Shown here in pieces: positions 48,537 through 58,237 of a stretch of 64,000 bases of DNA. The position numbers were made by a program, and so were the translations under genes. The stretch comes from DATARH01 sp963746885 (GTDB lineage: Bacteria; Pseudomonadota; Alphaproteobacteria; ATCC43930; CGMCC-115725): positions 310,001-374,000 of the forward strand of contig CAVVDM010000004.1 in assembly GCA_963746885.1 (NCBI GenBank), read 5' to 3'. The notes beneath the pieces are model-generated. The model did no database searches. It saw nothing but the letters and a program-made list of their open reading frames with translations, and was not told the DNA's origin. The first letter of the stretch is position 1. Every line of letters starts with the position of its first letter.

Positions 48537-49856
48537 TTGCGGCGCCCGACACGATCTACGCCCCGGCGACCGCCGCCGGGCGCGCCGCGATCGCGGTTAT
48601 CCGCCTGTCCGGCCCGGCTAGCGGGCCGGCGTTGGCGGCGCTGGCCGGCGCGTTGCCGCCGCCGCGGGTCGCGCGTCATGTGCGGCTGCGCGACCCGGAC
48701 AGCGGCGACGATCTCGACGACGGGCTGGCACTGTGGTTTCCCGGCCCGCGCAGCGTCACCGGCGAGGATGTCGCCGAACTGCATCTGCACGGCAGCCGCG
48801 CCGTGCTCGGCGGCGGTGATGGCGGCGCTCGGCGCGGCAGGGGCTGCGCCTCGCCGAGCCCGGCGAATTCACCCGCCGCGCCTTTCTGAACGGCAAGCTC
48901 GACCTGGTGCAGGCCGAGGCGGTGGCCGACCTCGCGGCGGCCGAGACCGAGGCGCAGCGCCGCCAGGCCCTGCGCCAGCTCGACGGGTCGCTCGGCGCGC
49001 TCTATCGCGGCTGGAGCGACCGGCTGGTGCGTCTGCTCGCCCACCTCGAAGCCGCGATCGACTTTCCCGACGAGGACCTGCCGCCCGAGATCGAGGCGCA
49101 GGTCGCGGCCGAGACCGCCGCCCTCGCCGATCGAGATCGCCGCATCATCTCGCCGACGGGCATCGCGGCGAGCGGCTGCGCGACGGCATCGCGGTGGCGA
49201 TCCTCGGCCCGCCCAATGCCGGCAAATCGAGCCTCCTCAACCAGTTGGCGCGGCGCGAGGCGGCGATCACCTCGCCGATCGCCGGCACGACGCGCGACGT
49301 GATCGAGGTCGCGATCGACCTCGCCGGCTTTCCGGTCGTGCTGGCCGACACCGCGGGTCTGCGCGACAGCGCCGACCTGATCGAGCAGGAGGGGTTGCGC
49401 CGTGCGCTGGCCCGCGCCGAGGCGGCCGAATTGCGCCTTTTCGTGTTCGATGCCGCCCGCCCCGAGGACGCGGCGGGCGCCGCACGCTGGCCCGGCCCCG
49501 ACACGCTCCTGGTCGCCAACAAGATCGACCGCGTCGCCGATCGCGACGCGTTGCCGCCCGGCGCGCTGGCGATTTCGGCGCTGACCGGCGAGGGCATCGC
49601 GGCCTTGATCGCGGCGCTCGCCCGGCATGTCGCCGAACGCTACGACATCGCGGCGCCGCTGTTGACGCGGGCGCGCCATCGCGCGGCGCTGGAAATCGCG
49701 GTGGGCGCGCTGCGCCGCTCGCTCGCCGCCGACCTCGCCGAACTGCGCGCCGAGGATTTGCGGCTCGCCTGGCGCAGCCTCGGGCATATCACCGGCCGGG
49801 TCGATGTCGAAGACCTGCTCGACATGATCTTCGCGGATTTCTGCCTCGGCAAGTGA
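48537..49856 (+). CDS. mnmE: tRNA-5-carboxymethylaminomethyl-2-thiouridine GTPase MnmE (several frameshifts)
   Basis: The GTPase partner of MnmG in wobble-uridine modification. Family text runs through three frames: TIYAPATAAGRAAIAVIRLSGPASG and SVTGEDVAELHLHGSRAVL, then LAEPGEFTRRAFLNGKLDLVQAEAVADL, then the G domain in GIAVAILGPPNAGKSSLLNQLARREAAITSPIAGTTRD, VLADTAGLRDSADLIEQEGL and LVANKIDRV. The C-terminus is the diagnostic IFADFCLGK. Breaks lie near 48820-48845, 49125 and 49140. The start is unclear: TTG 48537 works if one base is removed just after it. In related genomes mnmG follows directly; here about 4 kb intervene. Confidence 0.88.
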   Translation: MRRPTRSTPRRPPPGAPRSRLSACPARLAGRRWRRWPARCRRRGSRVMCGCATRTAATISTTGWHCGFPARAASPARMSPNCICTAAAPCSAAVMAALGAAGAAPRRARRIHPPRLSERQARPGAGRGGGRPRGGRDRGAAPPGPAPARRVARRALSRLERPAGASARPPRSRDRLSRRGPAARDRGAGRGRDRRPRRSRSPHHLADGHRGERLRDGIAVAILGPPNAGKSSLLNQLARREAAITSPIAGTTRDVIEVAIDLAGFPVVLADTAGLRDSADLIEQEGLRRALARAEAAELRLFVFDAARPEDAAGAARWPGPDTLLVANKIDRVADRDALPPGALAISALTGEGIAALIAALARHVAERYDIAAPLLTRARHRAALEIAVGALRRSLAADLAELRAEDLRLAWRSLGHITGRVDVEDLLDMIFADFCLGK

Positions 49857-50195
49857 CCGGAAATATGTGCCTGTCTCACCTGTTAGGTGAAGACCGATGT
49901 CCGTCACTCGATGGCGGCAAAGGTGTAGAGGACGATCAGCGCGGGCGTGTACTGCTAGCTGGGTCTCGATCTTGTCGGTATAGGCGATGCTCGGTGCCGC
50001 TGATTGATGTTCGCGCGCCAAGCTGATCCGCCCGACGCGCTAGATTCCATTTCAGAGCGTCGTACGCATCATCAAATCGACCGAATTGCTGCTGATATGC
50101 GGGAATTACAGCTATTACTGCCGCGTCTCAATGACGGTGCGCGCAAAGACCCATCCCCGCAACGTACTTCTCCGATTTTTCGAGAAACGTCTAGG
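49857..50195. other. Intergenic stretch, start of accessory segment
   Basis: Follows the mnmE stop. It contains only short open frames without ribosome sites or recognisable protein text; I see no gene, RNA or clear insertion-sequence end in it. Confidence 0.4.
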
Positions 50196-50719
50196 CTAGT
50201 AAATATTCAGCGTCGCGCAATAATTTCGTCCGCCACGCCTTGTAGCGTCAGTGATTTCTCCCGAAAGTGCGCCCAGAACCGCAAACATTGGGATTTCCTC
50301 GCCGTCTCGCGCAGCTTCCCAGACGCTATCATGCGTCAATTCGCTAATTGAGGACGCGGTATGTTCGCCACATATCCAGGCGACGACTGCGTCGATAATT
50401 TCCAATTCTTGAAACGAGAATACGCCATTCGCTGGCGGCTGCAGTGCAATAAACTCGCGCAGCACATATTTGAAATGTGGCCTTTCCCTGGCGATCACCT
50501 TCCCTTCTGATTGCAATATAAAAATGCACCACGACGAAGTTGCGGGAAGGACCGAATATCGCTTGATATAAGTCGTATTGGTGATTGATCTGCCGATCAC
50601 GCGATAAGCGATGGTATCTGAAAACCACAGTCCCTTATTTAGCTTAGTCGCGCCAAGGGTCGCGGGGTCTTCCGCCTCGAGCAGATATAGTGCGTTAACT
50701 CTTTAAGAAGGTCGGTCAT
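50196..50719 (-). CDS. Panacea-domain (DUF4065) protein, SocA-like; frameshifted
   Basis: About 170 residues. From ATG 50719 it reads MTDLLKELTHYIC; then, after a one-base shift near 50680, LEAEDPATLGATKLNKGLWFSDTIAYRVIGRSITNTTYIKR. Another break lies near 50580, where FGP is in the neighbouring frame. The end is FKYVLREFIALQPPANGVFSFQELEIIDAVVAWICGEHTASSISELTHDSVWEAARDGEEIPMF. The KLNKxLWFSD...GRxIT...YxK pattern and the SELTH..VWEAARDGEEIP end are hallmarks of the Panacea/DUF4065 domain. This domain occurs in antitoxins such as SocA and in phage proteins. No toxin gene is recognisable alongside. Confidence 0.65.
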
Positions 50720-50868
50720 CGCGCTTTCTCCCCAAACTGGCCCACTCAGCGGGGACAAACTCTTACAATTCCTGAGCCATGTCGCTAAGCGTCAACAACT
50801 TTTGAACGCCGACCGCCATGATGGCGCCGATTTATGCGGGTATGTGTTAGATAAGCAACACTCAGAGA
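50720..50868. promoter_or_regulatory. Upstream region of the Panacea gene
   Basis: 149 bases between the Panacea start and the nitroreductase remnant, less GC-rich than the flanking chromosome. The promoter for the minus-strand gene should be here; I cannot point to convincing boxes. Confidence 0.3.
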
Positions 50869-51105
50869 TTGTCAATCGCCGCTGTCGAGCTGGAGGGTTT
50901 TGACCCCGATCGCCTCCATGCACTGGAGGAAGAACACGGCTTGAAGTCGCGGCATCTTGTTATTGCCGTTCTGAGGATTTTAAGAAATGGCGATCGCCAT
51001 CAGTCGATCTGCAACATCGTCATAGTAAGATTCGTCGCCGCAGCTCGCCTCGGATGATCCCTTTGGCCTGAGCTTGCCAGTCGCGCGTCGTCTTCATTTC
51101 GGCCG
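50869..51105 (+). pseudogene. C-terminal remnant resembling a nitroreductase
   Basis: The text SIAAVELEGFDPDRLHALEEEHGLKSRHLVIAVL resembles the end of nitroreductase-family FMN enzymes (usually ...MEGFDPxxLDExLxLxEKGLxxVVxLPLGYR). After VIAVL the neighbouring frame gives SED..., as in the usual GYRSED continuation. The FMN-binding N-terminal two thirds are absent. It is most likely a fragment left by rearrangement in the accessory segment. Confidence 0.4.
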
Positions 51106-51115
51106 CTCTCACTTT

Positions 51116-51133
51116 TGATGGCATGAACCATCA
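51116..51133. promoter_or_regulatory. Palindromic operator-like site, copy 1
   Basis: TGATGGCATGAACCATCA is an 18-base palindrome with 6-base arms around a 6-base centre. A near-copy lies 65 bases downstream. Such paired dyads are typical binding sites of small dimeric repressors, for example toxin-antitoxin autoregulators. No cognate regulator is identified. Confidence 0.5.
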
Positions 51134-51180
51134 TATCTGATGATTTTCCGGTTGCCAACATCGCCAGGAACCACTAAATA

Positions 51181-51198
51181 TGATGGTGTAAACCATCG
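51181..51198. promoter_or_regulatory. Palindromic operator-like site, copy 2
   Basis: TGATGGTGTAAACCATCG has the same arms as the site at 51116 apart from the last base. It ends 10 bases before the transposase reading frame. Confidence 0.5.
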
Positions 51199-51207
51199 AT
51201 TACGGCG

Positions 51208-52179
51208 ATGTCGCAACATTTCCTCCTATCAGCAGCCGCAAGGAGCCTGAGCCTCGCTCAGGTCGCGCGGCTGTCTGATGAGGAGGCGCACGCCAAGTTC
51301 GTGGCGATCCGTTGGGCCGACAACGACGGTAAGCCCTATTGCCCGAAATGCGGTTGCATCCGGGTTTACGCCTACGAGACCCGCGCACTTTGGCGATGCA
51401 CGGCTTGCCGGTATCAATTTAGCGTTTAACGCGCGGACGATCTTCGGCGATCCACGGAGAATCCGGGATGACCTTTCGCCATAGCGATCTTCACGAAAGG
51501 TGCCAAGGGTCACTCAGCGCTGCAACTGAGCCGCGACCTGGATTGCCAGTACAAGACGGCTTTCGTGCTGGCCCACAAGCTCCGCGAGGCTCTTGGCGCC
51601 CAAGTCCAGAACCCTGACGCGCCCGAATTGGCCGGTGAAGTCCAGGTTGACGGCATGTATACCGGCGGTCACCGAAGCCGGAGAACAAGAAGGCCGATCC
51701 GTCGATCGCCGGCTCGTGAGGAACGGACTGGCAAGCGTCAGGTAGTGGTCGTAGCCCGAGAGTTTGGCGGTCGTACGCTCCCGTTCATCGTCCCGCGCGA
51801 GAGTGCTGCTGTGCCGCTGATCCGCCAGCATGTCGCCTCGGGCAGCATCGTCATGGCCGACGAGGCGAGCGGTTGGGACATCCTGCACGCGTCCTACGAC
51901 ACGCGGCGCGTCAACCATTCTGCCGAATACGTCGCTGCCGACGGCACGAACGTGAACCAAGCGGAAAGCTGGTTTTCTCGTCTGCGTCGCGCCGAGTACG
52001 GCGTTCACCACCGGATCAGCGGCCAGTACCTCTACCAGTACGCGAACGAAATGGCGTGGCGCGAAGACAACCGCCGTGTCCCGAACGGGATGCAGTGGCG
52101 CTGGATAACTGGCGCCGCGCTGCGCCATCCGAAAAGCGCGACGTGGCGCGGATACTGGCATCGTGCCGCTGCGGTATAG
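51208..52179 (+). pseudogene. IS1595-family transposase, broken
   Basis: The frame from ATG 51208 encodes the zinc-ribbon domain (YCPKCGCIRVYAYETRALWRCTACRYQFSV) and stops at 51429. A poorly preserved stretch (TIF..., IRDDLSPIAIF) leads into the catalytic domain in another frame: TKGAKGHSALQLSRDLDCQYKTAFVLAHKLREAL, GEVQVDGMYTGGH, then KRQVVVVAREFGGRTLPFIV, SGSIVMADEASGWDILHASYDTRRVNHSAEY, GTNVNQAESWFSRLRRAEYGVHHRISGQYLYQYANEMAWREDNRRV to a stop at 52179. Zinc-ribbon plus DDE/N core is the IS1595 arrangement. Terminal repeats were not found. The copy is not functional as read. Confidence 0.8.
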
Positions 52180-52217
52180 AGGAAACGCGTGGCCGAACGC
52201 AAGTTGTTCATGCCCTA

Positions 52218-52626
52218 ATGGAGCGGCGCGCTCGCCTCGCTGGCGAGTTCCGGGCTAAACAGGCGGAAGTGCTGCAAATGCGCCGCGCGCTCGCCAGCCT
52301 CGACGCCACTATCAAGATTTTCAAGGCCGGATACGAGCCGACTGCGGACGCGCCGTTCCTAAATTGACGCTGGCGAAGAACCCGGCCAATCTCCCGAAAG
52401 GCGCTGGCTATCGGAAAGTGCTCGAAATCCTGAGGGAAACGGGGCAAGCCTTCAAGGCTGCGGAACTCGCATACATGGCGCTAGACCAACTCGGCCGGGA
52501 CCCGATTGAACCGGCGATCACGATGCTGGCAAAGAAGATCACAGCTCATTCAAGAGGCAGAAGAACGCGATCGTGACTTACGATCGGTCGTCAACGTGGC
52601 CCGGCAAGTGGCGCTTGGTTCCCTGA
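52218..52626 (+). CDS. Hypothetical protein, often IS-linked type (frameshifted)
   Basis: About 135 residues across three frames: MERRARLAGEFRAKQAEVLQMRRALASLDATIKIFKAGYEPTAD from ATG 52218, then LAKNPANLPKGAGYRKVLEILRETGQAFKAAELAYMALDQLGRDPIEPAITMLAKKI, then KNAIVTYDRSSTWPGKWRLVP to TGA 52626. It starts with a coiled-coil and then has a winged-helix-like block. The start lies 38 bases after the transposase end. I infer a passenger or neighbour gene of unknown function. Breaks are near 52365 and 52550. Confidence 0.5.
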
Positions 52627-52853
52627 TCGTTGCCGGTTCGCACTAGGGTCAATGGTTTCTTCGGACCCCGAAGGCGTCGCTCCCGGGCCGCCTCAAACCG
52701 CTCTAAAATTTTAGGCTCCTTGAGCCTTTCTTCGATATGCGCCGCGAGAGCTTCCCGAATCACCTCGATTTCGGGCGCACGATAATTTGCCGCACAGAAA
52801 TCTATGAGGTCATCCGCGAGGGTGCCGCCGATCTCTTTCTGTATATTTGCCAT
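52578..52853 (-). CDS. Small hypothetical protein
   Basis: 91 residues (MANIQKEIGGTLADDLIDFCAANYRAPEIEVIREALAAHIEERLKEPKILERFEAARERRLRG...), charged and helical, with a central part resembling a dimeric helix-bundle or ribbon-helix-helix regulator in style. No motif is decisive. The 3' end overlaps the convergent neighbour by 49 bases. It could be an antitoxin-like protein, but this is speculation. Confidence 0.5.
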   Translation of the reverse strand: MANIQKEIGGTLADDLIDFCAANYRAPEIEVIREALAAHIEERLKEPKILERFEAARERRLRGPKKPLTLVRTGNDQGTKRHLPGHVDDRS

Positions 52854-52944
52854 AGGGTTACACTACGAAAGTATCTTGACGTACCCTGAGGTACGTTCGG
52901 GTCTTGCAATCGCCACTATAGCGATGCGAGGATAATCGCGCGTA

Positions 52945-52980
52945 CAAAAATAGCGGGCGCCCCTGAGGGAACGCCCGCTT
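52945..52980 (-). terminator. Rho-independent terminator (minus strand)
   Basis: Stem AGCGGGCG / CGCCCGCT (52952-52959 and 52972-52979) around a loop with its own CCC/GGG pairing. On the minus strand it is followed by ATTTTTG. It lies about 40 bases after the stop of the small ORF at 53018. Confidence 0.7.
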
Positions 52981-53017
52981 GGTCGGACAACCAAGATGCT
53001 TCTGGCCTTTTGCGGTA

Positions 53018-53143
53018 TCAGCGCGTAGGCCAACGCCGGAAGTGGTCGCAAACCTGCTCCCATTTCCCGAACCGGAACCGGAGATAGGTCCGCACATAAA
53101 CGGCCTTGTCTCCGTGTCCCGGAGCCGGCGGTTCTGTATCCAT
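53018..53143 (-). CDS. Very small hypothetical protein (41 residues)
   Basis: The minus-strand frame from ATG 53143 gives MDTEPPAPGHGDKAVYVRT, then YLRFRFGKWEQVCDHFRRWPTR, ending at TGA 53018. The second half is rich in aromatic and basic residues and does not look like random GC-rich translation. A terminator on the same strand follows within 40 bases, which supports a real transcript end. Upstream, GAGATGATAG is a possible but weak ribosome site. I do not recognise a family. Confidence 0.45.
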   Translation of the reverse strand: MDTEPPAPGHGDKAVYVRTYLRFRFGKWEQVCDHFRRWPTR

Positions 53144-53512
53144 CTATCATCTCGATAGGGCAGGGATTTTCGGCCTGCCAGCCCGGAGCGCCCATGCGCC
53201 CCGCGCTCAGAGGACGCGTGATGGCTGAAGGACCCGGAAATGGAGGTGATCGCAGACGCGAACCGCCGACGCGGACACTAGGGACAATCTACGATTATTC
53301 AACCAATCGCCTATAAGTATCGGATTTCGAACACATTCTCGCCGCCACGCCCATCTACACGAGCGCCGCCGTGGTTTGCCGAATTCGGCGCAACTTGCAA
53401 CGTGTTGCAACATCTTGTCGCAAATCGTAACGTCAGCTTTAAGGTGAGACAGCTACATAATTCCGGAAGTGAACCGCGCGTTCGCGCGCCGCATCTCGCG
53501 CCCTCCGCGCTT
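53144..53512. other. Intergenic stretch in accessory segment
   Basis: Contains no supported gene. A repetitive patch around 53388-53420 (GCAACTTGCAACGTGTTGCAACATCTTG) has short inverted and direct repeats of GTTGCAAC type that might be a protein-binding or recombination site. Confidence 0.35.
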
Positions 53513-53541
53513 TTGACACGGCGACCCGGCGATGTTAATGA
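53513..53541 (+). promoter_or_regulatory. Sigma-70-type promoter for the small membrane protein
   Basis: Perfect -35 TTGACA (53513-53518), a 17-base spacer and -10 TAATGA (53536-53541). The expected transcript start lies about 15 bases before ATG 53563, giving a very short leader that holds just the ribosome site. Confidence 0.55.
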
Positions 53542-53562
53542 CAGGGTGCCGTGGAGGTGGCG

Positions 53563-53835
53563 ATGGTCCGCAGGCTGCTCTATACGATTCTCGCTCTGGC
53601 ACTGGCGGTTACAGCATTCGACAGTGCAGACCCGACGCCGGACGTTAATTTGTTTGGCGTTATGTTCCTGTTTTTTGCCTTCGTTGCGTGGTTTTGTTGG
53701 GAGGATATTCAAGCCGGGTATGCCTATCTCGACGACCGCCGGGTCTCACGATACGAGGGCACGGGGCTGATGGTGCTCCGGTTCGCCCCGCTATACCTCA
53801 GAGAACTCACCCGCAAGCAGCGGCGCAAGACTTAG
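53563..53835 (+). CDS. Small membrane protein
   Basis: 90 residues from ATG 53563, chosen because GGAGGTGG (53553-53560) lies directly upstream. Two hydrophobic segments are visible (LLYTILALALAVTAF and FGVMFLFFAFVAWFCWEDI), followed by a charged tail (RELTRKQRRKT). Function is unknown. It is the last gene of the accessory segment before mnmG. Confidence 0.6.
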   Translation: MVRRLLYTILALALAVTAFDSADPTPDVNLFGVMFLFFAFVAWFCWEDIQAGYAYLDDRRVSRYEGTGLMVLRFAPLYLRELTRKQRRKT

Positions 53836-53897
53836 CAACAGCCCGGCGTCGCGGCGCGCTGCTGGCTTGCCGGCTGCCGCGGGGGGTGGCGGGCGCG

Positions 53898-53913
53898 TGT
53901 TTCACGTGAAACC
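53898..53913. promoter_or_regulatory. parS-like centromere site, 15/16 match
   Basis: TGTTTCACGTGAAACC differs from the ParB consensus TGTTTCACGTGAAACA only in the last base. It lies 38 bases upstream of the mnmG start and about 3.4 kb from parB. ParB binding here would nucleate the partition complex near the chromosome origin. Confidence 0.82.
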
Positions 53914-53950
53914 TCGACAGTCCCCGGCAGCCTCCCTACATTCCGCCGCC

Positions 53951-55801
<1,851 letters not shown>

Positions 55802-55830
<29 letters not shown>

Positions 55831-56449
55831 TCCGCCCCTCGATGCCGCGGGCTTTGCCGCACAGACCGGTGTTTCACGTGAAACACTGGCGCGGCTTAGC
55901 GCCTATGCCGATCTGCTGCGGCAGTGGTCGGCGCGCATCAACCTCGTCGCGGCGAGCACGCTCGGCGATCTGTGGCGCCGCCATTTCCTCGATTCGGCGC
56001 AGCTTCTGCCGCTGATCCCGGCGGGCACGCAGAGCCTTGTCGACCTCGGCAGCGGCGCCGGGTTTCCCGGGCTGGTGCTGGCGATCATGGGCGTGGCCGG
56101 GGTCGAGCTGGTCGAATCCGATGCACGCAAATGCGCCTTTTTGCGCGAGGCGGCGCGGGTTGCCGCCGCGCCCGTCACGATCCGCAATGCGCGAATCGAA
56201 TCCCTGCCGCCGCATTCGGCCGATGTCGTGACGGCCCGCGCCTGTGCCCCGCTCGACCGGCTTCTCGTTTGGGCTCAGCCGTTTATCGGACCCCACACGG
56301 TATGCCTCTTCCCAAAGGGCAAAGAGGCGGGGCAAGAAGTGAGCGCCGCGCAGCAAGCCTGGACCTTCGATGTCGCCTCCTACGACAGCCGTACCGATCC
56401 GCGCGGGGTCATCCTGTGCCTGACCCGGGTGACGCGCCGCGCCCCCTGA
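55802..56449 (+). CDS. rsmG: 16S rRNA (guanine-527-N7)-methyltransferase RsmG
   Basis: About 210 residues in one frame without breaks. It reads TGVSRETLARLSAYADLLRQWSARINLVAASTLGDLWRRHFLDSAQLLPLIPAG, then AdoMet motif SLVDLGSGAGFPGLVLAIMG and VVTARACAPLDRLLVWAQPFIG. The VSRET peptide is encoded by the perfect parS site, common in alphaproteobacterial rsmG. No ATG, GTG or TTG lies in frame between the stop at 55799 and the conserved text, so the start is either non-standard or lost to a base error; the coordinate given is the first open codon. Confidence 0.88.
55870..55885. promoter_or_regulatory. parS centromere site, perfect match
   Basis: TGTTTCACGTGAAACA matches the ParB-binding consensus at all 16 positions. 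It lies inside the 5' coding part of rsmG, 1.4 kb upstream of parB. It marks the region as origin-proximal. Confidence 0.9.
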
Positions 56450-57279
56450 CCCCCCGGGCGAACCGCAGCCTGGTGTTGGAGGCGCGGCCCGGCGCGCGGC
56501 GCGCCCGTATCATCGCGGTCGCCAACCAGAAGGGCGGCGTCGGCAAGACGACGACCGCGGTCAATCTGGCGACCGCGCTCGCCGCCGCCGGGCACCGCGT
56601 CCTGGTCATCGACCTCGATCCGCAAGGCAACGCCAGCACCGGGCTCGGCATCGCGCGCGCGGCGCGCAACGTCAGCAGCTACGACCTGCTGATCGGCGAG
56701 AGCGAGTTGGCGGCGGCGGCGGTCGCGACGGCGGTGCCGCGGCTGGCGTTGGTGCCGGCCTCGCCCGACCTCGCCGGCGCCGAGATCGAACTGAGCCAGC
56801 GGCCGCACCGCGAATTTCTGCTGCGCGCGCGATCCGCACGCCGCCTCGCCGAGTACGACGAGGTGCTGATCGACTGCCCGCCCTCGCTCAACCTGTTGAC
56901 GATCAACGCGCTGGTCGCGGCCGACCGGGTGCTGGTGCCGCTGCAATGCGAGTTCTATGCGCTCGAGGGCCTGGCGCAGCTGATGAGCACGATCGAGCGG
57001 GTGCAGCGCGCCGCTCAACCCGCGGCTCGAGCTGCACGGCGTAGTGCTGACCATGTACGATCGCCGCAACAATCTGTGCGACCTCGTTGCCGCCGACGTG
57101 CGCGAGCATTTCGGCGACAAGGTTTACGACACGGTGATCCCGCGCAATGTCCGCGTCTCGGAGGCGCCGTCGCACGGGCTGCCGGTGCTGCTCTACGACC
57201 ACCGCTGCCCGGCTCGCAAGCCTACATGCAGCTTGCCGCCGAGATGCTGCGGCGCGGCGCGGGGAGGGCCGGGGCATGA
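56416..57279 (+). CDS. parA: Chromosome-partitioning ATPase ParA (two frameshifts)
   Basis: About 285 residues from GTG 56416, which overlaps rsmG by 34 bases. The deviant Walker A is RIIAVANQKGGVGKTTTAVNLATALAAAGHRVLVIDLDPQGNASTGLG, Walker B is DEVLIDCPPSLNLLTINAL, and PLQCEFYALEGLAQLMSTIERVQ follows. The text shifts near 57015 (VLTMYDRRNNLCDLVAADVREHFGDKVYDTVIPRNVRVSEAPSHGLPVLLYD in the next frame). It returns near 57215 (GSQAYMQLAAEMLRRG); this second change looks like a lost base. The stop overlaps parB's ATG (ATGA). Confidence 0.9.
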   Translation: MPDPGDAPRPLTPRANRSLVLEARPGARRARIIAVANQKGGVGKTTTAVNLATALAAAGHRVLVIDLDPQGNASTGLGIARAARNVSSYDLLIGESELAAAAVATAVPRLALVPASPDLAGAEIELSQRPHREFLLRARSARRLAEYDEVLIDCPPSLNLLTINALVAADRVLVPLQCEFYALEGLAQLMSTIERVQRAAQPAARAARRSADHVRSPQQSVRPRCRRRARAFRRQGLRHGDPAQCPRLGGAVARAAGAALRPPLPGSQAYMQLAAEMLRRGAGRAGA

Positions 57280-58152
57280 GCGACCGGGCCCGCCGCCAGC
57301 CGCTCGGCCGCGGCCTCGCCGCGCTGTTCGGCGAAACCGGCGCTCGCGCGGCCGGCGAGCCCGGCGGCGCGCAGAGCGTGCCGATCGAGACGATCCGCCC
57401 GTCGCCGTTTCAGCCGCGCCGCCATTTCGCCGCGGCGGAGCTCGACGGGCTGGCGCAATCGATCCGCGAGAAGGGCATCGTGCAGCCGCTTGCTGGTGCG
57501 GCCGATCGCCGACGCGCAGGCCGATTTCGAGCTGGTCGCCGGCGAGCGGCGCTGGCGCGCGGCGCAGCTGGTCGGGCTGCACGAGGTGCCGGTCGTGATC
57601 CGGCCGTTCGGCGATTCCGAGGTGCTCGAAATCGCGCTGGTCGAGAATCTGCAGCGCGAGGATTTGTCGGCGCTCGAAGAGGCCGAGGCCTACAGCCGGC
57701 TGATGCGCGAATTCGGGCGCAGCCAGGCGAGCCTCGCCGAGGCGGTCGGCAAGAGCCGCAGCCATGTCGCCAACACGCTGCGCCTGTTGGCGCTGCCGGC
57801 GCCGGTGCGGCAGAGCCTCGACGAGGGGGCACTGTCGGCCGGGCATGCGCGGGCGCTGCTTGGCGCGCCCGATCCGGCGACGCTGGCCGCCGAAATCGTC
57901 CGCCGCGGCCTCAACGTCCGCGCCACCGAGAAACTGGTGCGCCGGCGTGCCGCCTTAGGGGGCGTAAAGGGGCCGCCGCTCCGTTCCGTCCCGGCCCGCG
58001 ACGCCGACACCGCCGCCCTCGAACACGAGCTGGCAACCGCGCTCGGCCTGCGCGTGACGCTGGCGCCGAAACGCCGCGGCGGCAGCCTGACCCTGCACTA
58101 CGCCAGCCTCGACCAGCTCGATCGGATCCTCAAGCTGCTGGGCGGTGGATAG
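57276..58152 (+). CDS. parB: Chromosome-partitioning protein ParB (one frameshift)
   Basis: About 291 residues. ATG 57276 is followed by RRQPLGRGLAALFGE and the N-terminal CTPase/ParB domain (VPIETIRPSPFQPRRHFAAAELDGLAQSIREKGIVQPLLVRPIADAQADFELVAGERRWRAAQLVG), with the ENLQREDLSALEEAEAY box. The helix-turn-helix region (LAEAVGKSRSHVANTLRLLALPAPVRQSLDEGALSAGHARALLG) binds parS, two copies of which lie within 3.4 kb. The frame changes near 57490, in ...VQPL|LVRP, by one extra base. The C-terminal dimerisation part ends LDQLDRILKLLGGG. Confidence 0.92.
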
Positions 58153-58160
58153 GGAATGTA

Positions 58161-58189
58161 GGATGGGTTGAGTGCAGCGACGCCCATCC
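58161..58189. terminator. Inverted repeat between parB and holA
   Basis: GGATGGG (58161-58167) and CCCATCC (58183-58189) can pair, followed by CTCGCGGTCCCATTTTT. It sits between convergent genes. The GGATGGGTTGAG..GCCCATCC form also resembles a dispersed intergenic repeat; one copy is seen here. Confidence 0.45.
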
Positions 58190-58237
58190 TCGCGGTCCCA
58201 TTTTTGCGGCGGCGGCTTTGGCTTCGCTCAGGCCGCC

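Noticed and set aside
53388..53420. Possible attachment site (GTTGCAAC-type repeats)
   Set aside because: No integrase gene or matching second copy flanking the segment was found.
58161..58189. A dispersed REP-type element
   Set aside because: Only one copy is seen in the window, so it is listed as an inverted repeat or possible terminator only.
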